Origin: Platerodrilus igneus
Lineage: Eukaryota; Arthropoda; Insecta; Coleoptera; Lycidae
Assembly: GCA_036346225.1 (NCBI GenBank)
Contig: JARFIW010001459.1
Coordinates: 62,001-126,000, forward strand
Reading direction: 5' to 3'
Length of the DNA stretch: 64,000 nucleotides
Shown here: one piece after another, positions 11,308 through 22,147 of the stretch
How positions within the stretch are numbered: position 1 is the first letter of the stretch
Layout of the letters: each line of letters starts with the position of its first letter
Made by a program: the position numbers and the translations under genes
Notes under the pieces: generated by a model
Seen by the model: the letters and a program-made list of their open reading frames with translations, nothing else
Told to the model about the DNA's origin: nothing
Database searches by the model: none

Positions 11308-11385
11308 AATAAAACAACCTAAAATAAAATAACAAAATAAAATATAATAATAACAAAATAAAAATGTATAACGTACTTACTGCAT

Positions 11386-11402
11386 CCGGTCAAATTGACC
11401 GG
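11386..11402. repeat. 17-bp perfect palindrome, possible subterminal transposase site
   Basis: CCGGTCAAATTGACCGG: two 8-base arms around one A. It lies 80 bp upstream of the piggyBac-like start codon, where subterminal GGTCA...TGACC palindromes occur in some piggyBac-like elements. The link is an inference. Confidence 0.5.
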
Positions 11403-12052
11403 TAGGAAACGAAATTAATGAATATTTTGACAAATAACACATCACAACTGCGCGTATATCAGTCGACTGACATTCAAAATGTAGGTAAATACACTGACGG
11501 ATGAATACGCCACTAGAGAATTAACCGTGTTATTTAAATTTAAAATCGTGCAATAGACAAGTTGAGCGGAAAACAGCAGTTACGGGTTAAGATATAATTT
11601 TAAGGAATGGTATATTATCCCGAGAATTTTAAAGAGAATTTTTGTCTCACATATGAGGTGTTTAGGTTCTGTAACTATTAGTAAAGATTTGGTGAAGATT
11701 ATTTTAATAAGCTAGTAGCCATTAGATAAACTTTTATCTAAGCTTAAGCTGTAAATCGTTTTTGTAAACATTATTTGTATTTGTGTACACAAGGAATCCT
11801 TTAAATGATGTGTATAGAAGAAAAATATTTTTGAATTCATAGACGATTGCTCATAGAGGTTTCTTGATTTTTCTGCGTTTTCCTTTTTTTGATAAAATCC
11901 ACAACATATTTTCCACTGAGCTAACCAGGCAAGGAAAAGGACACGGTAAGATAGAAATTTAATATATTCTATTGAATCCTGATTAATACAATTCGGCTAT
12001 ATCCACGTCACTGCTTTTTTCAACCCTCAACTTATAGGCATCGGTGTCACAG
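11403..12052. other. Unassigned AT-rich stretch
   Basis: No coding signal. Its right end, CACAGCA directly before a (TA)n tract, resembles the 3' end of the LTRs in this window (LTR ending CACAGCA at 12856, read in reverse), so a decayed LTR end is possible; the body shows no convincing match. Confidence 0.35.

Positions 12053-12102
<50 letters not shown>
12053..12102. repeat. (TA)n microsatellite
   Basis: Uninterrupted TA run of about 48 bases. Confidence 0.95.
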
Positions 12103-12103
<1 letters not shown>

Positions 12104-12810
12104 GAAACCCCTCTGATCGTCTATACAAAATTAATTCTCTAACAGTCAATCTTTTAAACACAAAATATTGCATTCACAGCAACTTTCTTCTACGCCATTT
12201 TAAATACCAAAACGATAATGGGAAATAACTTTCTCACAACGCGTATCTTATATACTAAAATAAAGTCTATAATATTTCTTTCTCTCACTCGTTCTAAACA
12301 AATCTTAAACACACGATTAACACTCATTAAAAACTCTATAATTAAACTTTACTTATAATTAATATGTAAACCAATTAAGTCCTTACAACACACTTTCTAT
12401 GTCAGTTCAAACTTCAGTATCCAATAAAGAAATCTTAAACATAGTACTATCGTTCATTAATAGCTTCTTGGTCAAACCTTCCTTATAACTAATATTTATA
12501 TCAGTTTCCTTTGGAAGTCCTCTAATTTATATCATTTTCTCGTAAGAGCAATTATAAGGAAAAAAGGAACTTCCAGGATTAAAAACGAACCCTAAGAATG
12601 AAAAAAACCTTGAAACAAAAAAGGACGCGAAAATTTAGGTAACAATTAGAAACTTAGGGTTACTTAGGATAATTACTTACGCCAGAGAAAGGTATACAAA
12701 TTATCACAGAAATGAATAGATGTGAGGCTGGAAATATTTTAAAATTAGTTTCCTGCAGAAATATTATAAATAGATAATCAAATCCTTCGAGAAGTGATTA
12801 ACTACCTATT

Positions 12811-12813
<3 letters not shown>
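12103..12813. other. Gene-free stretch between two (TA)n tracts
   Basis: AT-rich, many short imperfect repeats (AATCTTAAACA, TATAACTAAT types). No ORF, promoter or TE motif that I can support. Confidence 0.5.

Positions 12814-12855
<42 letters not shown>
12814..12855. repeat. (TA)n microsatellite, left insertion site of the LTR element
   Basis: TA run immediately before the left LTR. The right LTR ends in another TA run (20213-20254), consistent with insertion into one TA microsatellite; the target duplication cannot be resolved inside it. Confidence 0.9.
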
Positions 12856-12857
<2 letters not shown>

Positions 12858-14975
12858 CTGTGAATCTTCTCATATCTGCAGGTACTGGCCCTTTCAAAAA
12901 AAAACATTCGAGCCCCACAGTTTGGGCGTCAAGAATGCTGTGATACCTTTAAAATCCGTGAACTACGCTTTTCGCCTCGGCTGCTCACCTAATGTTATAA
13001 ACCTCCTCATTCATTAAAAAAACACATTCCTACCAAAACATCAACGTTAACTCTATTTACATCAATATTCAGAATACATTAAAATTTCAAAATTAAAACT
13101 CAGCATAAATTTCAGTTTTAAAAGAATTTCAAGATTAATTTTATTATCATTTTACTGTGCATCCAAAATTAAAGTCCTTGTTGGATGCCTACTAATTAAT
13201 ATAACAATATAAGCAGACCGGAGTCTGAGTATAAAAGGAGCATCTACCACCCTTTACGTTAATTAACCAGGTTCGTCTAATTGAGCTCAAAGACATACCC
13301 AAATTTTCATCATATTCCCGAACATCAAAACAAAATACCCTTTTAACTTAAACAAGCAAATTTCATCTTAAAATTAAACTTTTATGGTTAGAACAATTTC
13401 ACTAATGTCCATTTAAAGTAAATCAATTATAAAGTCATTCAATACACACAAAAATGTCAAACAAAATAGTACAATTTACCTGAAGGTTACTGTCCTCGTA
13501 GCTTCGAAGTATCGTTTCTTTAGTTAATCACACCATTCAACAGGATTATATTTACGGCTTCTGATTCTCTACGCTTTTAAAATTTTCTCCATCACCATCC
13601 ATTCAAAGTCGTTTCTGGGCCTTTCCGGAACTCATCTGTGTTTATCTGACCCTTGTTTCATGGATCCAGACACGTATTTGAACCATTTAATTATTAACAC
13701 CCCCGAAAAATAGCAAAGAAATTCATGCTTCTGTCACTAATATACGCCAAAACTGCCTACTTTTGTGTATACCTTCGTCGTTGTAAATTTTGCTAATTGG
13801 TACAGTGAAACTAAATTTTATTACCTTGTATCTAAGTGCACTGAAGTACATTCATGTTAGCACGTAAATAACAAGCTATTTTGAATCACTAAAATATACT
13901 AGCAAACTTTAAATTATTTAATCAAACTAAACTGCACGGTTTAACATCTTCAATCAAGTCGCGTATGTACGAGCTTTTAACGCATCGAATCGTCAAAAGT
14001 CTAAGAGGGCTTGTTTATCTTCATCTCGGTATATATAGCAAAAAACCTGTCTATCGGTCTGTTCCCCAAAACGGGTAATTCTAAAGAATTTCTCATGCCA
14101 TGTTCCCAGTCTGTCGCTCGCGCGTCGATTTTACGAATTTTCACTCGCCCCATTTAAATCTCAGAAAATTTCCACACGGCACGCAAGCATGTCCGAGAAA
14201 AACTAATTAATTTTGTACAGAAATTGTTGTTCTACCTCTGATATTTGCATCCTATTTTCAACCAATTGTGACCCTCGTGACGTTGTTTAAATCCCGCCTT
14301 TACAATATGTGTCTTTGCTTGACGCATTTTCTCTTTCCTTCTCTAACCTGTTCGTATTGGTGCAAATTGATATTCTTTATTATCGATTATTTTAGTCCAC
14401 ATGGAGTGTGAAATAACCCAGCTTTAGCAATTCTCGTAACTATTATGCGACGTTTTCCCAAGATTCTTTGAAACATTAATTATCTGCAAACTTTACGCCG
14501 AATGTGACATTTAAACTACGCAGGTGTTCAAAATAATATTAATTCTCAGAGCTTTATTCCGTGGTATTTTAATCTTGGGTTTTTACAAGTTTCTATAGGT
14601 ATTATATGTTATTAACGGTTTAATTAACTCCAATTAAAATTGATTTCTATCCTTTTCATTTTTAGCGAATACAACTTAAATATTAATTATTATACGTACA
14701 CTTTGTTTTACTACCGGTTACTTAAAATAGGGTTAATTAATATAAACTTTGCACGTAATTTCTCTTTGTTTAGGAATAATTACATTACACGCAGAGCTTT
14801 TCACTACTGCTTCGTCTTATAAATAATTTAAATTTCTTATTTTACTGAAACAACCGAGTTTATTTATGCTTCATGGTTTTAATAACGCGTATTATTTAAT
14901 GAAATTCCTTATACACGGTGATTAAAATTATTTGATGTGATTATTTAATTTTCTACCCTGGTCTAAATATGAGTA
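12856..14975 (-). repeat. Left (3') LTR, 2120 bp
   Basis: On the plus strand it begins TGCTGTGAATCTTCTC and ends CTAAATATGAGTA. Read on the minus strand it ends ...CACAGCA and carries a TATATA box at about 14031-14036. A block reading GTATAAAAGGAGCATC (about 13230) and TACGTTAATTAACC is shared with the solo LTR at 28.7 kb. Followed inward by the polypurine tract. Confidence 0.93.
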
Positions 14976-14988
14976 TTTTCCCCCTATT
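14976..14988 (-). other. Polypurine tract
   Basis: On the minus strand the bases directly upstream of the 3' LTR read AATAGGGGGAAAA. This is the expected place and composition for the plus-strand DNA primer of reverse transcription. Confidence 0.75.
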
Positions 14989-15059
14989 TGAATACAAATA
15001 ATCCCACTTATTTGAATTCAAATATAAAACATTTAGACAAAAAATTACAAAAAACTGCC

Positions 15060-15510
15060 TATCTCTCTCTACCCTTATCTATCTAACTTACCTACTTTGT
15101 CTCCAATCCAAAAAAATATTTACACCTATCCTATATCCCTATCCTATTCCTAACTCTCACTTAATTCTATAAACTGAAATTATCCCTAACTTCATCCTAC
15201 TTATCCGTCTAATCCTATATACATCCTATATACCTATCCTATTCCTAACTTTTAACTAATCTTCACTATACTTTACTTCCCCCTACCTAATCCTATATAC
15301 CTATCCTATTCCTAACTTTATTCCTAACTCGCCACTAATCTTATAAGAAATATCTATACTTAACCTATCTTATTTTCTTCCTACATTTACTCTTTATTCT
15401 CATCCTAAACCTATTTCTAATTATCTCCCATATTTATCCTATACCTAGCTTTATTTTCTATCAACACCTACTTCTATCCCTATCCTATTTCTATTCCTAT
15501 CCTACTTAAA
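15060..15510. repeat. Pyrimidine-rich degenerate tandem repeat in the element interior
   Basis: Plus strand is a run of variants of TATACCTATCCTATTCCTAAC with irregular spacing (for example near 15130, 15230, 15298). It lies between the pol remnant and the 3' LTR, replacing the sequence that should encode RNase H and integrase. Confidence 0.75.
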
Positions 15511-16400
15511 TCTAACTTTCTTCTTGACCCTCCAAGTCTTTCTTCTAACTATCCTAATACTCTTCATCCCTATCTCTCCCTCTTCTATATCTATACTTAA
15601 CCTCCCTATTATCTCACATACAATAAACTTATCATCCCTATTATCCTGACTCTTAAATATTACTTCTTCTTCAGTCCCTACACTTGTCTGTTTCTCATTT
15701 ATTCTTATTTCCTTTTCTGCCGACAAACCAAACGATACTACTTTAAAATTATCGATTTTTCCCTCTATGGAAAATCCTATGTACCTTCTAGAATTCTTAT
15801 GTAATGGAATCCGCCAGAATGAATTCCTTAAATCTACTTTATTAAAAACAAACTTGCCACTTAACCTCATCAAAAATAATTCTGCCTTCACCTGCTCCTG
15901 ATATGCTGCTTCCATCCCCACTACTTCTGCATGTTTTTGTACTAAAGCTTGAACCTCTACTCTCCTATCCTCTGGACATCTTATTGTGTTGATCTGTTTA
16001 ACTTCATCATCCTCTACCTCTACTACATTAATACTAAACCCCGTGTCATCCTCTGTGACTTCATAACTGCCCTTCCATGGCACTACCCTATCCTTAATCC
16101 TTACTACCTTCCTTTCCATATCTATCAAAACCCCTAACTTCATCATACAGTCAACACCTAAAATGCTCTGAAACTTCAGTCCAGGTACAATTACAAACTC
16201 CTGTTCACAGCTTAAACCTCCTATATCTATCCTAAGCACCACAACACTATTTACTACAGCAAACTTCTTTTATTTGGAGCTACTAAATGGCTACGCTTTA
16301 TAGGCATAATTCTATCACAAACCTTATCCCTAATTTTGCTGACGAATTCCTCCGATATTAAACTCGCCTCTGCCCCTGTATCAAGTAATACTTCTACATT
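15502..16400 (-). pseudogene. pol: Truncated pol: aspartic protease plus short RT remnant
   Basis: Protease begins with VLLDTGAEASLI at about 16380-16345 (catalytic DTG intact), then SHLVAPN, then a frame break with stops near 16265, then the open block 16242-15502 with ILGVDCMMKLGVLID (the protease C-terminal motif). After QALVQKHAEVV the protein jumps to FNKVDLRNSFWRIPLHKNS, a palm-entry segment of RT, and then to unrelated acidic/basic sequence. The RT fingers and the catalytic DD box are absent, so several internal deletions have occurred. Not able to polymerise. Confidence 0.8.
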
Positions 16401-16536
16401 ATTCTCAAAATTTCTAAATTAATAATTGGCAAACATAATTTTTCCTCAGTTTCTGGCTCTACTTCCTCCTCAATTTTGAAAAATTCACGTGGATGTTCGT
16501 ATACATTTACACAGAAATCTAGTGGTCTGTCACGTT

Positions 16537-17943
16537 CTAAAAATCCTGTCCCATCCTGTTTTCCGTGCTTGGTGCTGGTTGTCCTTCTACAACCTGTGCG
16601 TACGTCCTCCTCGTGTTAATATCCGTGTCCCTGTCTCTATTCGGCGTGCTGGTCACAGTCCTGTTTACTTCCGGTAAACTGTTCTGTCTCGTGTAACTAG
16701 GTCTTGGCGTCGGTCCCCTAGTCGCACTATTGCTCCTGTATTCCTGTCCTCGTCGTTCCCAATTCGGTCGAAAATTTCTGTTGTAGTCAGGCCGTCTCGG
16801 ATAATTCGGTGTCCTGTTGTCAAACCTAACTGTGTTAACGTTTCGTTCTCGTATCTCTCTTGTCCGTCCTACACATACATCGTCATATCTCTGCAAATAC
16901 TCTAAAATGTCTCCCGTTCTGTGATGTTTTGTAAGGCCACGTGTTGTCTAATTTCCAGTTCAAAATGTCGTGATAGGTACTTGATAATCTGTCTGTCCGT
17001 CAATGGTGGATTCAGTTGTTTGGCCACACTGTACTTGCGGATGGCATATTGCTCCCTAGAACCTGCAAACTCTCCCTTAAATTTTCCTGTAATCAAGTCG
17101 TCCCTAATCTGATCCTGTTTGTGATCACTCCAGTAATGTTGTAAAAATTTGTTTTCAAAGTCCTGATACGTGTCTATGTCCTGTCCTACTAAATTGTACC
17201 ATGCTTCCGCATTGTCCTTTAATAAAGCCTTTATCGTATTTAGTTTAGTCTGTTCGTCAAATAAATTTCCCACTAGATTTCTTACGCTATTAATAAAAAT
17301 TTGTGGATTTACCCTGTTATCGCCATAAAACTTCATGTGTTGGTCCAATGATACTCCACCTGTAGAAAATCTGGGACCATCCCCCGTTAAATTTGACATG
17401 TTGTATTTGATACTACTAACTTCGCGTTCTACCCTGCCTAACTGATCCCTACATGAGTCCGTTACTTCCGTCATTTTTACATTAATCTCTTCTTCACAAA
17501 AAATGCGTACTTCAGACCTTAAATGTCCCATTTCCTGTCGAAGACCTGTAATATCACGCTCATTTTTTTCAACCCTATTTTCAACTTCCCCCATCTTTAT
17601 GGTAAGACTATTTTTAACCTGTAAATTCTTTAGTCGACTGCTCAATTTTCCCGCTTATCTGCTCTAATTTTTGGTTGGACTCCTCCCTAGCTCTATTAGA
17701 TTCATCGCTTAGCAGTTCTAATTTTCTGTTAGACTCCTCCATCGCTCTATTCGATTCTTCCCTAGCTAATCGCATTTCCTCTAACATTCTCATCATTAAC
17801 TCATTTCCTGTTTCTCCTGATTCCGTCCTCGACTGATCTCTACTGCCTCCAGCTTCTTCCATTTTCGAAATTTTCTCACACAATGCACTATCGTCACTTC
17901 CAATTTCCACTCCTTGACTCCTTAACCACTCTTTTCTCTGCAT
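16537..17943 (-). pseudogene. gag: gag of the deleted LTR element, two frame changes
   Basis: Three blocks. 17943-17614 starts MQRKEWLRSQGVEIGSDDSA and holds a heptad-like coiled coil with EESNRA/EESNRK/DESNRA/EESNQK repeats. 17645-16902 carries the capsid-like core (DQHMKFYGDNRVNPQIFI, AEAWYNLVGQD, FLQHYWSDHKQDQIR, SREQYAIRKYSVAKQL). 16896-16537 is an Arg/Asn/Pro-rich basic tail without a zinc knuckle. Blocks are joined by frame changes near 17640 and 16905. The core matches the gag remnant at 25344-25568 (KFTVVKQLDPPVEDKQIIKY against YSVAKQLNPPLTDRQIIKY). Only about 100 bases of leader separate the gag start from the primer-binding site. Confidence 0.82.
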
Positions 17944-18064
17944 ACGTTCTAATCACTCACACACACTCTAAAATACTCTTAAATTTATACACACACAGAA
18001 ACTCTCTCTCTCAGATCGCCAGTTTCCTGGAATAAAATCACAAAAATTTTATTTGGAACTCGAG

Positions 18065-18086
18065 CCTCACTTTTGGGTCGCCAAAA
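18065..18086 (-). other. Primer-binding site
   Basis: On the minus strand TTTTGGCGACCCAAAAGTGA follows directly after the 5' LTR end CACAGCA. TGGCGACC is a common insect Gypsy primer-binding start. The primer tRNA is not identified here. Confidence 0.7.
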
Positions 18087-20210
18087 TGCTGTGAATCTTC
18101 TCATATCTGCAGGTACTGGCCCTTTCAAAAAAACATTCGAGCCCCACAGTTTGGGCGTCAAGAATGCTGTGATACCTTTAAAATCCGTGAACTACGCTTT
18201 TCGCCTCGGCTGCTCACCTAATGTTATAAACCTCCTCATTCATAAAAAAACAACACATTCCTACCAAAACATCAACGTTAACTCTATTTACATCAATATT
18301 CAGAATACATTAAAATTTCAAAATTAACACTCAGCATAAATTTCAGTTTTAAAAAGAATTTCAAGATTAATTTTATTATCATTTTACTGTGCATCCAAAA
18401 TTAAAGTCCTTGTTGGATGCCTACTAATTAATATAACAATATAAGCAGACCGGAGTCTGAGTATAAAGGGAGCATCTACCACCCTTTACGTTAATTAACC
18501 AGGTTCGTCTAATTGAGCTCAAAGACATACCCAAATTTTCATCATATTCCCGAACATCAAAACAAAATACCCCTTTTAACTTAAACAAGCAAATTTCATC
18601 TTAAAATTAAACTTTTATGGTTAGAACAATTTCACTAATGTCCATTTAAAGTAAATCAATTATAAAGTCATTCAATACACACAAAAATGTCAAACAAAAT
18701 AGTATAATTTACCTGAAGGTTACTGTCCTCGTAGCTTCGAATTATCGTTTCTTTAGTTAATCACACCATTCAACAGGATTATATTTACGGCTTCTGATTC
18801 TCTACGCTTTTAAAATTTTCTCCATCACCATCCATTCAAAGTCGTTTCTGGGCCTTTCCGGAACTCATCTGTGTTTATCTGACCCTTGTTTCATGGATCC
18901 AGACACGTATTTGAACCATTTAATTATTAACACCTCCGAAAAATAGCAAAGAAATTCATGCTTCTGTCACTAATATACGCCAAAACTGCCTACTTTTGTG
19001 TATACCTTCGTCGTTGTAAATTTTGCTAATTGGTACAGTGAAACTAAATTTTATTACCTTGTATCTAAGTGCACTGAAGTACATTCATGTTAGCACGTAA
19101 ATAACAAGCTATTTTGAATCACTAAAATATACTAGCAAACTTTAAATTATTTAATCAAACTAAACTGCACGGTTTAACATCTTCAATCAAGTCGCGTATG
19201 TACGAGCTTTTAACGCATCGAATCGTCAAAAGTCTAAGAGGGCTTGTTTATCTTCATCTCGGTATATATATAGCAAAAAGCCTGTTTATCGGTCTGTTCC
19301 CCAAAACGGGTAATTCTAAAGAATTTCTCATGCCATGTTCCCAGTCTGTCGCTCGCGCGTCGATTTTTACGAATTTTCACTCGCCCCATTTAAATCTCAG
19401 AAAATTCCCACACGGCACGCAAGCATGTCCGAGAAAAACTAATTAATTTTGTACAGAAATTGTTGTTCTACCTCTGATATTTGCATCCTATTTTCAACCA
19501 ATTGTGACCCTCGTGACGTTGTTTAAATCCCGCCTTTTACAATATGTGTCTTTGCTTGACGCATTTTCTCTTTCCTTCTCTAACCTGTTCGTATTGGTGC
19601 AAATTGATATTCTTTATTATCGATTATTTTAGTCCACATGGAGTGTGAAATAACCCAGCTTTAGCAATTCTCGTAACTATTATGCGACGTTTTCCCAAGA
19701 TTCTTTGAAACATTAATTATCTGCAAACTTTACGCCGAATGTGACATTTAAACTACGCAGGTGTTCAAAATAATATTAATTCTCAGAGCTTTATTCCGTG
19801 GTATTTTAATCTTGGGTTTTTACAAGTTTCTATAGGTATTATATGTTATTAACGGTTTAATTAACTCCAATTAAAATTGATTTCTATCCTTTTCATTTTA
19901 GCGAATACAACTTAAATATTAATTATTATACGTACACTTTGTTTTACTACCGGTTACTTAAAATAGGGTTAATTAATATAAACTTTGCACGTAATTTCTC
20001 TTTGTTTAGGAATAATTACATTACACGCACAGCTTTTCACTACTGCTTCGTCTTATAAATAATTTAAATTTCTTATTTTTACTGAAACAACCGAGTTTAT
20101 TTATGCTTCATAGTTTTAATAACGCGTATTATTTAATGAAATTCCTTATACACGGTGATTAAAATTATTTGATGTGATTATTTAATTTTCTACCCTGGTC
20201 TAAATATGAG

Positions 20211-20212
<2 letters not shown>
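18087..20212 (-). repeat. Right (5') LTR, 2126 bp
   Basis: Near-identical to 12856-14975; differences are mostly homopolymer length changes and about ten substitutions. Carries the TATATA box near 19263 (read on the minus strand). Ends directly against a (TA)n tract. Confidence 0.93.

Positions 20213-20254
<42 letters not shown>
20213..20254. repeat. (TA)n microsatellite between LTR and foldback element
   Basis: TA run; right insertion boundary of the LTR element and left boundary of the foldback element. Confidence 0.9.
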
Positions 20255-20257
<3 letters not shown>

Positions 20258-22147
20258 GGTGAGTTTTAGTGTGGCAACGGTCGATAACTCCGTTATTATA
20301 AAAGCTACGTAAACCAAATTTGGAGCATATTAGGCATGCCTAAAGTGCACATTCTAAAAATATTTGGAAGCATACAGGGTGTTTCATAATTCTAGGGCAT
20401 ATTAAACTTATATTTTTTTAAATGGAACACCCTATATATTATTACATTTTTGAAAAGCCCATAAAAAGAGCTTTAATTTGATATAAAATTGTATCTGTCT
20501 ATTTCTTTTCGTTTTTGAGATATTCAACTGTTTTTAGAAAAAATGACCCCAATTGGATACATTGCCACTGCACTAATACACAACTTATGTTAATTTTCAA
20601 GATGCATAAAATTTTACCATATACCATAGTATATTTGTAAATATCACTTTTTTGAAATTTCTTCCCAGTATACAGGGTGTGTGAGGTTTCGCAAAATGCA
20701 AATTTTAAAATTTTTTTTAAATGGCACCCTACTAATTTTATTGCTACAATGGATAGTTCATTAAGTGTCCTTTCAATTTTGTTAAGCATTCCCTATATCT
20801 AAATCCATTGCTTTCTGAGATATTTTTGATTTTCTTCAAATTTTATGAATGTTTTTAATTTACATAACTAAAAATAACTTACTATTGGAGAATATTATAA
20901 AACAATTAATACATTTTGATTAACAATCAACTACAGTTATCCAATAACAATTTTCACTAAAAATATAACAACCTCCAATAATACGCTATCAACAGAATTC
21001 TGCCAGATCAACAATATGCATTTTATAGAAAATGTTTAAACAGGAAATCAGGCAGGCTTTGAAAAAATAACTATTACATGTAAAGTGTCATTTAGGTTTA
21101 TTAATTGTAGTGTGTTGTCATATAACACATTATCAGTTCTGTTTTAAATGTAATCTTTGAAGGAGTTTTCAAAATGAATTTTACAGTAGAAGAACAAATA
21201 AATATGATTTGGGTATTGAGAGCAAGTTTAAAAAACTTCCTACTTGCATCAAGAATATACCAAGAGAGATATCCTGTTAAATGACAACACACTACAATTA
21301 ATAAACCTAAATGACACTTTACATGTAATAGTTATTTTTTTCAAAGCCTGCCTGATTTCCTGTTTAAACATTTTCTATAAAATGCATATTGTTGATCTGG
21401 CAGAATTCTGTTGATAGCGTATTATTGTAGGTTGTTATATTTTTAGTGAAAATTGTTATTGGATAACTGTAGTTGATTGTTAATCAAAATGTATTAATTG
21501 TTTTATAATATTCTCCAATAGTAAGTTATTTTTAGTTATGTAAATTAAAAACATTCATAAAATTTGAAGAAAATCAAAAATATCTCAGAAAGCAATGGAT
21601 TTAGATATAGAGAATGCTTAACAAAATTGAAAGGACACTTAATGAACTATCCATTGTAGCAATAAAATTGGTAGAGTGCCATTTAAAAAAAATTTTAAAA
21701 ATTGCATTTTGCGAAACCTCACACACCCTGTATACTGGGAAGAAATTTCAAAAAAGTGATATTTACAAATATACTATGGTATATGGTAAAATTTTATGCA
21801 TCTTGAAAATTAACATAAGTTGTGTATTAGTGCAGTGGCAATGTATCCAATTGGGGTCATTTTTTCTAAAAACAGTTGAATATCTCAAAAACTAAAAGGA
21901 ATAGACAGATACAATTTTATATCAAATTAAAGCTCTTTTTATGGGCTTTTCAAAAATGTAATAATATATAGGGTGTTCTATTTAAAAATATAAGTTTAAT
22001 ATGCCCTGAATTATGAAACACCCTGTATGCTTCCAAATATTTTTAAAATGTGCACTTTAGGCATGCCTAATATGCCTCCAAATTTGGTTTACGTAGCTTT
22101 TATAATAACGGAGTTATCGACCGTTGCCACACTAAAAACTCACCCTG
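20255..22147. mobile_element. Foldback element: two 867-bp inverted arms, 159-bp loop
   Basis: Left arm 20255-21121 and right arm 21281-22147 are reverse complements over their full, equal length with only scattered differences. Outer ends are CAGGGTGAGTTTT and AAAACTCACCCTG, set in TA-rich DNA as expected for a TA-targeting (mariner/Tc1-like) DNA transposon. The motif ACAGGGTGT also recurs inside the arms (about 20377 and 20671). The long open frames within the arms (for example 20499-20789 and its mirror 21614-21895) are mirror images and not genes. The loop carries a short transposase-like fragment. Confidence 0.88.
21174..21284 (+). pseudogene. 36-aa helix-turn-helix-like transposase N-terminus in the foldback loop
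   Basis: ATG at 21174 opens MNFTVEEQINMIWVLRASLK, then FLLASRIYQERYP and a stop at 21282. The pattern (short Met-x-x-T-x-E-E start, I-x-M-I-W, then L-A-S-R-x-Y-x-x-x-Y-P) is like the DUF4817-type HTH at the start of insect mariner-like transposases and retroelement-borne HTH domains. Everything after the HTH is gone: the palindromic arm starts at its last codon. Probably the captured end of an autonomous parent. Confidence 0.5.

Larger units (their letters stand above)
12856..20212 (-). mobile_element. Internally deleted Gypsy-type LTR retrotransposon, minus strand, both LTRs present
   Basis: Two direct repeats of about 2.12 kb (12856-14975 and 18087-20212) flank a 3.1-kb interior with, in minus-strand order, primer-binding site, gag, protease, a short RT remnant and a polypurine tract. 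I count only about ten substitutions and a similar number of one- or two-base indels between the LTRs, so the insertion is young. Most of RT, all of RNase H and integrase are missing and gag has two frame changes, so it cannot move by itself and was probably mobilised in trans by an intact relative. The remnant at 24.1-26.0 kb is an older relative. Confidence 0.9.

Noticed and set aside
18073..19446. ORFs at 18073-18327 and 19198-19446
   Set aside because: They lie inside the right LTR and are repeated, with indels, in the left LTR; no coding pattern.
20499..21895. Two similar 93-96-aa ORFs on opposite strands (20499-20789 minus, 21614-21895 plus) that look like a gene pair
   Set aside because: They are the same sequence in the two arms of the foldback element; composition is not protein-like and no family is recognised.
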